64,000 nt of DNA from the NCBI RefSeq assembly GCF_003324565.1, contig NZ_QOLA01000001.1, positions 744,001-808,000 on the forward strand, read 5' to 3'. The notes under the pieces were generated by a model. That model saw only the letters and a program-made list of their open reading frames with translations, was not told the origin of the DNA and did not search any database. The DNA comes from Streptomyces sp. SDr-06. Lineage in GTDB: Bacteria; Actinomycetota; Actinomycetes; Streptomycetales; Streptomycetaceae. The first letter of the stretch is position 1. Each line of letters opens with the position of its first letter. Position numbers and translations under genes: made by a program. This document shows, in pieces, positions 26,283 through 35,773 of the stretch.

Positions 26283-27860
26283 TTACGGCACGGGAGTCGC
26301 GTGCGGGGTGCACGTGAAGTCCGCGCTGTCGGTCTTGCCGGCGAGCAGGTAGTTCTCGACCCGCGAGTTGATGCACGGGTTGACGAGACCGGTCACACCG
26401 TGCGAACCGGCGCCCTTCTCGATGATGAGGCGCGAGTTCTTGAAGGCCTTGTGCAGCTCGACGGCGCCGTGGAACGGGGTGGCGGCGTCATTGGTGGACT
26501 GCACGATCAGGACCTGCGGCAGGCCCTTGCCGGTCTTGACCTCGATGGGGTTCTGCTGCTTGGTGTGCCAGGTGGCGCACGGCAGGTTCATCCACGCGTT
26601 GGACCAGGTCAGGAACGGGTAGTCCTTGTTCAGACGGGTGTTGTCGCGGTCCCACTTGCGCCAGCTGGTGGGCCACTTGGCGTCCGCGCACTCGACGGCC
26701 GTGTAGACCGCGTTGCCGTTCTCCGAAGCGATGTTGCCCGCGATGTCCGACATGTCGGGGGCGGTGGCCGCGATGACCGGCTTGCTGTCACCCGCGGCGT
26801 AGGCGCTGAGCGCCTTCGCGACCGGCACCCAGTACGAGTCGTAGTACGGCGCCTTCTGGAAGTACCCGAGCAGCTCGGCCGGGCCGACCTGACCGCCCAG
26901 CGGGCTCTTCTTGGCGTCGGCGCGCAGCTTCAGCCAGTGGGCCTCGACCTGCGCACGCGTGGTGCCGAGGTGGAACTTGGCGTCGTACTTGGCGACCCAG
27001 TCCTCCCACTCGTTCCAGCGGGCCTGGAAGGCGACGTCCTGCTCCAGGTTGGCCTGGTACCAGATGTTGTCCTGGTCCGGGTTGACCACACTGTCCACGA
27101 TCATGCGGCGGACGTGCGAGGGGAAGAGCGTGCCGTAGACCGCGCCCAGGTAGGTGCCGTAGGAGACGCCCAGGTAGTTGAGCTTCTTCTCGCCGAGGGC
27201 GGCACGGATGACGTCCATGTCGCGGGCGGCGTTCGGGGTGGTCATGTACGGCAGCATCCAGCCGCTGCGCTCGGCACAGCCGTCCGCGTACTCGGCGGCG
27301 AGCTTGCGCTGGGCGCGCTTGTCGGCCTCGGAGTCCGGGACCGGGTCGGCCTTCGGCCCCTTGGCGTACTCCTGCGGGTCCACACAGGAGATCGGCGTCG
27401 AGTGGCCCACGCCGCGCGGGTCGAAGCCCACGAAGTCGTACGCCTTCGACGTGTTGACCCAGAGCGGGTTCTTCTTGGTCACCCGGGTCGGGAACTGCAT
27501 GCCCGAGGCGCCGGGGCCGCCCGGGTTGTAGACGAGGGCACCCTGGCGCTCGGCCTTGGTGCCGGTGCTGGCGATGCGGTCGACGGCGAGCTTGATCTGC
27601 TTGCCGTTGGGCCGGGCGTAGTCGAGCGGGACGCTGACGTAACCGCACTGGATGGGCTTGGCGATCGCCCAGTCGGTCGGGCAGTCCGTCCATGCGATGC
27701 CCTGCTTGGCCGCCCGGTCGGCGGCGACCTGCGCGCCACGCGCCTCGGACCACCCGTGGTCGCGGTTGTCGGCGTTGGCGACCGGAGCCGCTATCGCGCC
27801 CACCATCAGCGTGCCCGCGATCAGTGTGCCGGCCGAGCCGAGCACTGCGGTGCGTCTCAA
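26283..27860 (-). CDS. Secreted tripeptidyl aminopeptidase, alpha/beta hydrolase
   Basis: A 525-aa exported serine hydrolase of the Streptomyces Tap/SlpD/SlpE group, which removes tripeptides from protein N termini. A Sec signal peptide is seen (MRRTAVLGSAG, hydrophobic core, VANADN). The oxyanion region is NPGGPGASG. The nucleophile is in GVSYGTYLG, the Asp in STNDAATPF, and the His in GAGSHGV. The C-terminal domain with paired cysteines matches the TAP-like domain. The start is TTG at 27860, seven bases after GGGGGAGG. It is transcribed on its own, away from the ure operon. Confidence 0.88.
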   Translation of the reverse strand: MRRTAVLGSAGTLIAGTLMVGAIAAPVANADNRDHGWSEARGAQVAADRAAKQGIAWTDCPTDWAIAKPIQCGYVSVPLDYARPNGKQIKLAVDRIASTGTKAERQGALVYNPGGPGASGMQFPTRVTKKNPLWVNTSKAYDFVGFDPRGVGHSTPISCVDPQEYAKGPKADPVPDSEADKRAQRKLAAEYADGCAERSGWMLPYMTTPNAARDMDVIRAALGEKKLNYLGVSYGTYLGAVYGTLFPSHVRRMIVDSVVNPDQDNIWYQANLEQDVAFQARWNEWEDWVAKYDAKFHLGTTRAQVEAHWLKLRADAKKSPLGGQVGPAELLGYFQKAPYYDSYWVPVAKALSAYAAGDSKPVIAATAPDMSDIAGNIASENGNAVYTAVECADAKWPTSWRKWDRDNTRLNKDYPFLTWSNAWMNLPCATWHTKQQNPIEVKTGKGLPQVLIVQSTNDAATPFHGAVELHKAFKNSRLIIEKGAGSHGVTGLVNPCINSRVENYLLAGKTDSADFTCTPHATPVP

Positions 27861-28012
27861 GTGGTACCTCCCCCTGCTGAAGGGCGCTGGCAGTCGCAGC
27901 GCGCCGTTTGGGCCTTTCGGGGGATCCTTTCGTCTGTGAGCCCACTGTGCACAGGCCGTACAGGTGTTTTTTTACCGAACCGATAGCCGGTGCGTGGTGT
28001 TCCGCTGAGCGG

Positions 28013-28767
28013 TCAGCGTGTCGCGAGGTGCGTCCGCAGGACGTCGTCGAGCGTCCGGCGCAGCAGCCGGGCGTCCTCGGCGACCGCCGTGACGAGGAGG
28101 CCGGGCCCGGCGAGCGGGGTGAGCACGGCGAGCTCGCCGAGCACCCTGGGCTCGGCGGGCCGGTCGGCGAACTCCGGTCCGACCAACAGCAGTTGACCCG
28201 CGGCCCGATGCCCGCCGAGCACCGCCGGCCCGTCCCAGCCGCCGGGCGCGCCGGGCCCGTACGCCAGCTCCTGGTCCAGCAGCGGGCGGCCCGCGCGGTG
28301 CACGGTGAGGCGGGTGGTGAGGGTGCCGGTCTCCTCGCCGTGGCGGCCGAGCACCTGCTCCTCGCGGAACACGAGGCGGGCACCGGCGGCGAGCTCGATC
28401 CTGGTGCGCATCCTGAGGTCGCTGCCGCGCGCCGAGATGAGCTGCTCGGGAAGCCAGCGCAGCTCGGCGCCCTCGCCGACGGTCAGGCGTACGTCGTAGT
28501 GCGCCCGCTCGCCGTCGCGGCCGGGCAGCGCGATGGTGGCGGCGCTGGAGTCGACGGCGAGCCGCGCCCCCGCGCGCACCTCCGCCTCGACGGCGATCCG
28601 GTCGCCGCCGAGCGGTGCGCTCATCGCCCCCACCACGGTGACCCGGTGGTGGGGGCCGCGGGCCCGGGTGCGGCGCAGCGCGAGCGGCCCCTCGCCCTCC
28701 AGGACGGGCAGGCCTTCGGGGGTGGCGACGATGCGGGCGGTGGCGCGCAGACCGGGCGCGCCGAGCG

Positions 28768-28780
<13 letters not shown>
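28013..28780 (-). CDS. ureD: Urease accessory protein UreD
   Basis: A urease maturation scaffold of about 255 aa that binds apo-urease and, with UreF and UreG, delivers nickel. The beta-rich sequence with [31 protein letters not shown] and [11 protein letters not shown] is typical of UreD. I chose ATG 28780, which overlaps the ureG stop by 13 bp; ATG 28804 is also possible. It is the last gene of the operon. Confidence 0.88.
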
Positions 28781-29445
<665 letters not shown>

Positions 29446-29502
29446 GGGGGGCTCCAAAAGGGGTGGTGGTGAACGTCCTCGACTTGTTGTCGGGTCCCTG
29501 GC

Positions 29503-29590
29503 CTTGAGGCCTTGGGGAGTTCGAGGACGCGCCCGTTCAGGGCGAGGGAGGGAGTAGGTGCGACAGGGGGTTGGGGGCGGAGCCCCCGGA
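29503..29590. repeat. Dispersed repeat inside the urease operon
   Basis: A second copy of the intergenic element seen at 16456-16546: TTGAGGCCTTGGGGAGTTCGAGG, a CGCCCGTTCAGGGCG-like palindrome, then the hairpin GGGGGTTGGGGGCGGAGCCCCC at about 29567-29588. It lies between ureF and ureG. It may reduce transcription of ureG-ureD or act as a processing or stability element. Confidence 0.65.
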
Positions 29591-29604
29591 GGGAGGCCCG
29601 CTCC

Positions 29605-30279
29605 CTAGGACGCGAACAGCCGCACCGGCCAGGCCGCATGGGCTTCCGCCATGATGTCGAGCAGCGGGGCCGAGGCGGCAGGCAGCGCGTCGAGCCCCTC
29701 GACGACCGCCTCCGCCGCGGCGACGGCGGCCCGCCGCGCCACCGCGTCGAGCTCCGGCGCGAGCCGGGCCAGGACGGCCGTCGCGTCGAACGGGTCGAGG
29801 CTCAGCAGACGTACCGCCGCCGTGGCCGGGCCGCTCACCACCTCGTACGCCACGCAGTGGGCCGCATCCTCGGGCCCCAGCCCCGCCGCGCGGGCGGCGA
29901 GGCCGAGCACGAGCGGCTGGTGGACGCCGCGCGGGCGGGCGGCGGCCAGCGCGTCGAGTTCGGCCGAGGGCCATGTGGCGCGGGCCGCCCGCATCATCTG
30001 TCTGCCCAGCTTGCGGGCGGTGGCCCGCAGCGCCGGGGACGGGGTGCGGGCGTCGGCGGCCTCGTCCAGGGTGAGCGGGTCCAGGCCGGCGGCAGCCGCC
30101 GCGGCCAGCGCGGCGGCGGTGAGGCCCGCGGTGTGCAGCCGACCCCGGCAGAACTCCGCGAGGTCGGCCGCGTGGCGGATGCGTCCCGCCTTGACCACCG
30201 GTTCGGCGCCGCCCGAATGGGCGTGGCCACCGGCGGGGAAGCGGCCGTCGGCGAGGACGAGCAGGGCTGCGCGGCTCAT
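29605..30279 (-). CDS. ureF: Urease accessory protein UreF
   Basis: A 224-aa helical urease chaperone that works with UreD and controls UreG GTPase activity. Family features are the N-terminal LADGRFPAGGHAHSGG and the mid-region HQPLVLGLAARAAGL. It starts 14 bp after the ureC stop and is surely cotranscribed with it. Its Ala content is high but normal for this genome. Confidence 0.9.
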   Translation of the reverse strand: MSRAALLVLADGRFPAGGHAHSGGAEPVVKAGRIRHAADLAEFCRGRLHTAGLTAAALAAAAAAGLDPLTLDEAADARTPSPALRATARKLGRQMMRAARATWPSAELDALAAARPRGVHQPLVLGLAARAAGLGPEDAAHCVAYEVVSGPATAAVRLLSLDPFDATAVLARLAPELDAVARRAAVAAAEAVVEGLDALPAASAPLLDIMAEAHAAWPVRLFAS

Positions 30280-30293
30280 GTGGTGATGGCCCG

Positions 30294-32015
30294 TCAGAAG
30301 AGGAAGTAGCGCTGGGCCATGGGCAGTTCGGCGGCCGGCGCCGGTTGCACCACGTCGCCGTCGATGGTCACCGTGAACGTGTCCGGGTCGACCCGCACAT
30401 CCGGCATCGCGTCGTTCTCACGCATGTCCGCCTTGCCCACCCGGCGGGTGTTCTTGATGGCCACGAACCGCTTGCCCAGGCCGAGCCGCCCGGGCAGGTC
30501 GTCCTCCAGCGCGGCCTGGGAGACGAAGTTGAGGGAGTTGGCGGCGGGCGCCCTGCCCTGGGCACCGAACATGGGGCGCGGCAGGATCGGCTGCGGGGTC
30601 GGGATCGAGGCGTTGGCGTCGCCCATCTGCGCGTACGCGATCTGGCCGCCCTTGATGACGAGCTGCGGCTTGACGCCGAAGAACGCGGGCTCCCACAGCA
30701 CCAGGTCGGCGAGCTTGCCCGGCTCCACCGAGCCGATCTCGTGGTCGAGGCCCTGGGCCACGGCGGGGTTGATCGTGTACTTCGCGACGTACCGCCGCAC
30801 GCGGTGGTTGTCGGCCGACCCGTCGCCGGGCAGCGCTCCCCGCCTGACCTTCATGACGTGCGCCGTCTGCCACGTACGCAGCACGACCTCGCCGATGCGG
30901 CCCATCGCCTGGGAGTCGGAGGAGATGATGGAGATGGCGCCGAGGTCGTGCAGGAAGTCCTCGGCCGCGATGGTGGAGGGCCGGATCCGGGACTCGGCGA
31001 ACGCCAGGTCCTCCGGAACGGCCGGGTTGAGGTGGTGGCACACCATCAGCATGTCGAGGTGTTCCTCGATGGTGTTGACGGTGTGCGGCCGGGTCGGGTT
31101 GGTGGAGCTGGGCAGCACGTTCGGCTGCGAGACCACGGTGATGATGTCGGGCGCGTGACCGCCGCCGGCACCTTCGGTGTGGTACGCGTGGATCGAGCGG
31201 CCCGCGATGGCGGCGAGGGTGTCGCCGACGAAGCCGGCCTCGTTCAACGTGTCGGTGTGGATGGCGAGTTGGGCGCCGGTCTCGTCGCACACGCTCAGGC
31301 ACGCGTCGATCACGGCCGGGGTGGCGCCCCAGTCCTCGTGGATCTTGAACCCGAGGGCCCCGCCGCGCAGCTGCGCGTGCATGGCCTCGCGCGACATGGT
31401 GTTGCCCTTGCCGAGCAGTCCGATGTTGACGGGCGCGTTCTCCAGCGCGGCGAACATCCGGGCCAGGTGCCAGGAGCCGGGCGTGATGGTGGTGGCCTTG
31501 GTGCCCTCGGCGGGGCCGGTGCCGCCGCCGACCAGGGTGGTGATGCCCGAGGAGAGCGCCTGGTCGATGAGGGTGGGCGAGATGAAGTGGACGTGGGTGT
31601 CGACGGCTCCCGCGGTGAGGATCTTCCCGTTGCCCGCGATGATCTCGGTCTCGGGGCCGATGACGAGGTCGGGGTGGACGCCGTCCATGGTGTCGGGGTT
31701 TCCGGCCTTGCCGATGCCGGTGATCCGGCCGTCGCGGATGCCGACGTCGGCCTTGACCACGCCCCAGTGGTCGATGATGACGGCCCCGGTGACAACGGTG
31801 TCGGGCGCGCCTTCGGCCCGGGTGGTCCGCGCCTGCCCCATGGACTCGCGGATCACCTTGCCGCCGCCGAACACCGCCTCGTCGCCTGCGCGTCCGGGCC
31901 CGCCCGAGCGGTCCTCCTCGATCTCGACCAGCAGGTCGGTGTCGGCGAGGCGGATGCGGTCGCCGGTGGTGGGGCCGAACAGGTCGGCGTAGCCGGCGCG
32001 GTCGAGGTCAGTCAT
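30294..32015 (-). CDS. ureC: Urease alpha (catalytic) subunit
   Basis: The 573-aa nickel-dependent catalytic subunit, which hydrolyses urea to ammonia and carbamate. Key elements are intact: HVHF nickel ligands, the carbamylated Lys in [19 protein letters not shown], the active-site flap MVCHHLNP with its Cys and His, and GRIGEV downstream. The ATG at 32015 overlaps the ureB stop by 8 bp and is preceded by GGAGGG. Length equals that of typical bacterial UreC. It assembles with UreA and UreB in the cytoplasm. Confidence 0.96.
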   Translation of the reverse strand: MTDLDRAGYADLFGPTTGDRIRLADTDLLVEIEEDRSGGPGRAGDEAVFGGGKVIRESMGQARTTRAEGAPDTVVTGAVIIDHWGVVKADVGIRDGRITGIGKAGNPDTMDGVHPDLVIGPETEIIAGNGKILTAGAVDTHVHFISPTLIDQALSSGITTLVGGGTGPAEGTKATTITPGSWHLARMFAALENAPVNIGLLGKGNTMSREAMHAQLRGGALGFKIHEDWGATPAVIDACLSVCDETGAQLAIHTDTLNEAGFVGDTLAAIAGRSIHAYHTEGAGGGHAPDIITVVSQPNVLPSSTNPTRPHTVNTIEEHLDMLMVCHHLNPAVPEDLAFAESRIRPSTIAAEDFLHDLGAISIISSDSQAMGRIGEVVLRTWQTAHVMKVRRGALPGDGSADNHRVRRYVAKYTINPAVAQGLDHEIGSVEPGKLADLVLWEPAFFGVKPQLVIKGGQIAYAQMGDANASIPTPQPILPRPMFGAQGRAPAANSLNFVSQAALEDDLPGRLGLGKRFVAIKNTRRVGKADMRENDAMPDVRVDPDTFTVTIDGDVVQPAPAAELPMAQRYFLF

Positions 32016-32319
32016 CGAGGAACCCTCCGGTCTCGCCACGCAGACCCGGCACGACGCGCCGTCCGGCCAGGGGTACGAGTTCTACGTCGACGGGAATGCC
32101 GGGCTCGAACCGGACCGCGGTGCCCGCGGCGATGTTGAGCCGCTTGCCCCGGGCAACCGTTCGGTCGAAGTCGAGGCCGGGGTTGGCCTCGGCGAAGTGG
32201 TAGTGGGAGCCGACCTGGACGGGCCGGTCGGCGGCGTTGAGGACGGTCAGGCGCACGGTCGGGCGGCCCTCGTTGAGTGCGATGGGGTCCTCGGCGAAGA
32301 GGATCTCTCCGGGAATCAC
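32008..32319 (-). CDS. ureB: Urease beta subunit
   Basis: A 103-aa structural subunit of urease. Typical sequence includes [22 protein letters not shown] and LDFDR, which contact the alpha subunit. Length and position between ureA and ureC are standard. It overlaps ureC by 8 bp, so translation is coupled. Confidence 0.95.
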   Translation of the reverse strand: MIPGEILFAEDPIALNEGRPTVRLTVLNAADRPVQVGSHYHFAEANPGLDFDRTVARGKRLNIAAGTAVRFEPGIPVDVELVPLAGRRVVPGLRGETGGFLDD

Positions 32320-32332
32320 GGCCAGGCTCCCG

Positions 32333-32635
32333 TCAGACGATCGGCTGGTGGACGGTGACGAGCTTGGTGCCGTCGGGAAAGGTCGCCTCGACCTGGACGT
32401 CGTGGATCATCTCGGGGATGCCCGGCATGACGTCGTCCCGGGCGAGCAGCTTCCGTCCGGACGCCATGAGTTCGGCGACGGTCCGGCCGTCCCGGGCGCC
32501 TTCGAGGATGTGCGAGGTGATGAGCGCGACGGACTCGGGGTGGTTGAGCTTCACCCCGCGGGCCCTGCGCTTCTCCGCCACATCGGCGGCTACATGGATG
32601 AGCAGGCGTTCCTGCTCGTGCGGCGTCAGTTGCAC
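32333..32635 (-). CDS. ureA: Urease gamma subunit
   Basis: A 100-aa structural subunit of urease, first gene of the operon. Family hallmarks are [21 protein letters not shown] and [16 protein letters not shown] chose the GTG at 32635 because it gives the standard 100-aa length and follows GAGGTGGG at good spacing; GTG 32644 adds three residues. A perfect hairpin lies 26 bp upstream. Confidence 0.93.
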   Translation of the reverse strand: MQLTPHEQERLLIHVAADVAEKRRARGVKLNHPESVALITSHILEGARDGRTVAELMASGRKLLARDDVMPGIPEMIHDVQVEATFPDGTKLVTVHQPIV

Positions 32636-32660
32636 GCTTCCCACCTCACAGTCGTGCCCT

Positions 32661-32686
32661 TCCGTCCACGGACAGGCGTGGACGGA
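32661..32686 (-). promoter_or_regulatory. Perfect hairpin in the ureA leader
   Basis: A 10-bp perfect inverted repeat, TCCGTCCACG-GACAGG-CGTGGACGGA, ends 26 bp before the ureA start. It is too close to the gene to be a terminator of anything else. It could be an operator or an RNA structure controlling the urease operon. Confidence 0.5.
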
Positions 32687-32935
32687 CCCAGCTGGCGTCG
32701 AGGGCGGAGACCGACGGGACAGCGCCCGCTCCGCCCGAACGCAGCGGAACCGTATCCGACTTCAACATCCTGTTGAGCCGCGTCTCCGGGCCCTGGGGCC
32801 AGGCATTGCACGTTAGAGCGGAAGTTTTTCCAGCGCGTTAACTGACACTTTAGGAACACGTGATGATCAAGGACGCATCACCACGGGTCAGGTCCGTGCA
32901 GAGGGCACCTTTGTCTCGACGGGCGGCGCGAGCCG
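32687..32935. promoter_or_regulatory. Upstream region of the urease operon
   Basis: No gene is seen here. Two inverted repeats stand out: TCAACA-TCC-TGTTGA at 32762-32776 and GTGATG-N10-CATCAC at 32860-32881. The stretch around 32815-32875 is less GC-rich than its surroundings, as expected of a promoter. I could not fix a -35/-10 pair with confidence. I see no clear nickel-regulator or GlnR consensus. Confidence 0.35.
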
Positions 32936-33220
32936 TCAGTCGCCGATGCGCGGGCCGCGGTGTTCGGCGGCGATCCCGAAGCGCCGGGGCTCCACGGGGG
33001 CGGGCGGGGTGACGGGGTGCACGGTCGAGAGGGAGCTCGCCACCTGCTCCTCCTCCGGCTCCCGCTCGGCCTCCAGTTTCTCCAGGTCGGCGGCGGAGAC
33101 CAGGGCGACGAGCGGCTTGCCGTGGCGCGTCACCACGACCCGCTCACCGCCGTACACCACGCGGTTGATCAGCTCCGCGAGCTCTGCGCGGGCTTGCGTC
33201 ACCGGAATCTCGTAGGCCAT
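32936..33220 (-). CDS. Phd/YefM-type antitoxin, no toxin partner visible
   Basis: A 94-aa protein. Residues 1-50 fit the Phd/YefM DNA-binding fold: PVTQARAELAELINRV, then GERVVVTRHGKPLVALV, then DLEKLE. In true modules the C-terminal tail wraps and neutralises a RelE or Doc toxin. Here the tail is proline-rich (VTPPAPVEPRR), and the next gene downstream is ureA, not a toxin. No toxin-like frame overlaps either end. It may be a solitary regulator or the remnant of a module. Confidence 0.75.
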   Translation of the reverse strand: MAYEIPVTQARAELAELINRVVYGGERVVVTRHGKPLVALVSAADLEKLEAEREPEEEQVASSLSTVHPVTPPAPVEPRRFGIAAEHRGPRIGD

Positions 33221-33356
33221 GCATCCCAGCTTAGACGCCGCCCACCCGCCGCGTGAGATCCCTGCGAGACGACGACGGCGCAGGTCAGAGCCGCGCCAAG
33301 GGGCTCCGGCCGGTCACGGCCGGGGCCCCGCTCCCTCACGGCCGACCGGGGCAAGG

Positions 33357-34052
33357 TCAGGCGACGGCCGCGCCCGCGGCCCGGGCCGTCCTCGCCTCGG
33401 CCGCGTACACGTCGACGTACTCCTGCTCCGACAGCTTCCGCACCGCGTACATGATCTCGTCCGTCACGGCCCGCAGCACCAGGCGCTGGTTCTCCATCCC
33501 GGCGTAGCGCGAGAAGTCGAGGGGCTCGCCGAAGCGGATGGTGATCGGGACGCGGCGCGGCAGCCTGCGTCCCTTCGGCTGCGCCTCGAACGTCCCGATC
33601 ATGGCGACCGGGACCACCGGGGCGCCGGACCTGAGCGCCATCGCCGCCACGCCGACCTTGCCCTTGTAAAGGCGCCCGTCGTGGGACCGCGTCCCCTCGG
33701 GGAAGACCCCCAGCACCCCTCCGCCGTCCAGGACTTGGAGCGCGGTGTCGAGCGCGGCCCGAGCCGCGTCCTTGCCGGAGCGGTCGACCGGGATCTGCCC
33801 GAGCGCACGGAAGAACGCCGCGGTCGCGCGGCCCGTGAGGCCCGGCGCGGTGAAGTACTCCTGCTTGGCCAGGAAGGTGAGGCGGCGCCTGAGCGTCACG
33901 CCCAGCAGGAACTGATCGGTGAACGACTGGTGATTCCCCGCGAGGATCACCGCACCTGCCCCGGGCACCCGCCCGGCGCCCTCGACGCGCGGGCGGAACA
34001 CCCAGCGCAGCAGCGGCACCAGCACCACGAGACGGAATGCGAAATAGAACAC
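33357..34052 (-). CDS. PlsC-type acyltransferase, second copy
   Basis: A 231-aa 1-acylglycerol-3-phosphate acyltransferase-like protein with the motifs NHQSFTD (H-x4-D) and PEGTRS and one N-terminal hydrophobic segment. It is paralogous to the product at 24397-25098 over its whole length. The GTG at 34052 follows a GAGAGGG run. It is divergent from a ClpP-like gene. Residue differences around the active site (HQSFTDQF here, HLSFSDHF there) may reflect different acyl-donor or acceptor preferences. Confidence 0.87.
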   Translation of the reverse strand: MFYFAFRLVVLVPLLRWVFRPRVEGAGRVPGAGAVILAGNHQSFTDQFLLGVTLRRRLTFLAKQEYFTAPGLTGRATAAFFRALGQIPVDRSGKDAARAALDTALQVLDGGGVLGVFPEGTRSHDGRLYKGKVGVAAMALRSGAPVVPVAMIGTFEAQPKGRRLPRRVPITIRFGEPLDFSRYAGMENQRLVLRAVTDEIMYAVRKLSEQEYVDVYAAEARTARAAGAAVA

Positions 34053-34249
34053 TTCAGTGAGCCCTCTCCCCAGGTGACCCCCGTGCCGGGGACGCTAGCC
34101 ACCCGCGCGGATCACCGGGAGAGCGCCAATTGAGCCAGCGCCCGGGCCCCTCGGCGGCCGAAACGGCCCGCTCGCTCCCAGCGAAACACCCTCCGACCTG
34201 CCGCTTCTCGCGGATCTCCGTCGCCGCGATACCCAGCGGACCGTACGTC

Positions 34250-34266
34250 CTGTACGTTTTTTACAG
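34250..34266 (+). promoter_or_regulatory. Inverted repeat upstream of the clpP-like gene
   Basis: CTGTA-CGTTTTT-TACAG is a perfect 5-bp inverted repeat with a T-rich centre, unusual in this GC-rich DNA. It lies 35 bp before the ATG of the ClpP homologue, so it could be an operator. It does not match the ClgR consensus as I know it. Confidence 0.4.
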
Positions 34267-34301
34267 AGGCTCTGAGGCCTCCGGTCGAGGAGAGGTATGT
34301 C

Positions 34302-34934
34302 ATGAACCACCACCGCCCTGCCGCCCGATATGTGGTGCCCGAGTTCCAGGAGCGCACCGCCTCCGGCGTCCGCACGCTCGATCCGTACTCCAAGCTCTTC
34401 GAGGAGCGGATCATCTTTCTCGGCACCCCGGTCGACGACGCCGCGGCCAACGACGTGATGGCCCAGTTCATGCACCTGGAGCACGCGGACCCGGACCGGG
34501 ACATCTCCCTGTACATCAACTCCCCCGGCGGCTCGCTCACCGCGATGACCGCGATCCACGACACGATGCGGTTCGTCACCTGCGAGGTGCAGACGTTCTG
34601 CCTGGGCCAGGTCGGCTCGGTGGCCGCCGTGCTGCTCGCGGCCGGCACGCCCGGCAAGCGCGCCGTGCAGCCCGGCTCCCGGGTGCTCCTCCAACAGCCC
34701 GCCATCGAGGAGGCGGTGCGGGGCCAGCCCTCCGATCTGGAGATCCAGGCGGCCGAAGTCCTGCGCGGCCGGGCCCTGTTGACCGAGCTCCTGGCCCGGT
34801 ACACCGGGAGGACCGCCGAGCGGGTGACCGCCGACATCGAGCGCGACCTGGTCTTCGACGCCGCGGGCGCGGTGGCCTACGGGCTCGCCGACCACGTGCT
34901 GGAGAGCCGCAAGACGTCTCTGCGCGGGAGGTGA
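34302..34934 (+). CDS. ClpP-family protein lacking the catalytic His
   Basis: A 210-aa Clp protease subunit homologue. The nucleophile Ser106 is kept in GQVGSVAAV, and the acid in [11 protein letters not shown] appears kept. The catalytic His, normally in a HQP motif, is Gln131 here (RVLLQQP; codon CAA at 34692-34694). The change is clear in the DNA and frame is maintained throughout, so this resembles a ClpR-like subunit rather than a broken gene. Such subunits usually assemble with an active ClpP in mixed rings. GAGGAGAGG precedes the ATG. A small gene follows 6 bp after the stop. Streptomyces have several clpP genes; I cannot assign which class this is. Confidence 0.85.
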   Translation: MNHHRPAARYVVPEFQERTASGVRTLDPYSKLFEERIIFLGTPVDDAAANDVMAQFMHLEHADPDRDISLYINSPGGSLTAMTAIHDTMRFVTCEVQTFCLGQVGSVAAVLLAAGTPGKRAVQPGSRVLLQQPAIEEAVRGQPSDLEIQAAEVLRGRALLTELLARYTGRTAERVTADIERDLVFDAAGAVAYGLADHVLESRKTSLRGR

Positions 34935-34940
34935 ACCGCC

Positions 34941-35249
34941 GTGCTGCCACCGGAGCTTCCGCCGCTGCCTGCGCTCACGCGGGCCGAGGCCGAGTTCATC
35001 GACTCCTACCTCGAAGTGGTCGATCTGCTCGGCCGGATCAATCCCGCCCACGGCCGTGACACCTACACCGCCCTGCGGGCCGCCCAGGCCCTGGTCGGCC
35101 GGGCGGTCGCGGTCAGGGACGCCCTCACGCTGATGCACCTGCGCGGCGAGACGCGGGTGCACAGCGAGACGCTCACGCGGGCCCTGCGCGTCCTGGACGG
35201 CGAGCGCCGCGCGGGACGGCTCACCGTGCCGCCGGGGGCCTCGGCCTGA
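34941..35249 (+). CDS. Small protein coupled to the ClpP-like gene
   Basis: A 102-aa acidic, helical protein of unknown function. It begins PPELPPLPALTRAEAEFIDSYL and ends in a short Pro/Ala tail, with no membrane segment or cysteine. The GTG start is 6 bp after the stop of the ClpP-like gene, and its ribosome binding site GGAGG (34927-34931) overlaps the end of that gene, so translation is probably coupled. A role as partner or adaptor of the ClpP-like protein is inferred from context only. Confidence 0.6.
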   Translation: MLPPELPPLPALTRAEAEFIDSYLEVVDLLGRINPAHGRDTYTALRAAQALVGRAVAVRDALTLMHLRGETRVHSETLTRALRVLDGERRAGRLTVPPGASA

Positions 35250-35581
35250 GGGCGCGGGGCGCCGCGAGGGACACCCGACGCGCTCACGGGGCCGGTGAAA
35301 CGCACCAGACGGGGTACCCCCGTTCGGCCCACGGGCGGCTCCTTTCCCTGGCCCTCATGAGTCGCTCACGGCCCGTGGACAATCCCCGGAATCGATCCTT
35401 CCGCTGCTGGTACGGGGCTCGTCAGCCCCTTTCGGGGGTAGGTCGAACCGCCCTTGTCCACCCGAACGGGGCAGTCGTGAGCAGCCTCACACAAAGCCGT
35501 TTCGGGTCGGAAATCCGACAGTCGGTGCGTGAAGATCCCTGAGACGACAAGCCCCCGCCACCACGGCGGGGCGGTCCGGGC
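35250..35581 (+). promoter_or_regulatory. Gap before the c-di-AMP riboswitch
   Basis: No gene is supported in these 332 bases. A hairpin CCCCGCC-ACCAC-GGCGGGG lies at 35553-35571, just before the riboswitch. The promoter of the riboswitch transcript must lie in this interval, but no strong -35/-10 pair is visible. Confidence 0.4.
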
Positions 35582-35756
35582 GGACGCCGAGTCCTGCCGC
35601 CGCTCCGGACGTCTGGTCGACAGGAGTGGACCGGCAGGAGTGGAGGACCCGAGTACTTCGGGAGGGCCGGACCAGGTCGTCCCTCGGGGTGTAGCCGTTC
35701 GCGCGGCCGGGCATCTTCGCCAGTCCGAACCCGACAGGTCATCCTTCGCAGGCGGT
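35582..35756 (+). ncRNA. ydaO-type cyclic di-AMP riboswitch
   Basis: The leader carries blocks of the actinobacterial ydaO/yuaA motif: GCCGAGTCCTGCCGCCG near the start, CCGGCAGGAGTGGAGGACCCG at 35631-35652, GGAGGGCCGGACCAGG, CCTCGGGGTGTAGCCG at 35682-35697, and CCGGGCATCTTCGCCAGTCCGAACCCGACAGG with CATCCTTCGCAGGCGG at the 3' end. This class binds c-di-AMP and usually represses cell-wall hydrolase genes in actinobacteria. The gene 20 bp downstream is an NlpC/P60 protein, exactly the expected target. Ends are approximate. Confidence 0.88.
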
Positions 35757-35773
35757 TTGACGAAGGGTTGCGC

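Noticed and set aside
32936..33355. A toxin gene partner for the antitoxin
   Set aside because: No frame beside it looks like RelE, Doc, PIN or MazF. Flanking frames are shadows.
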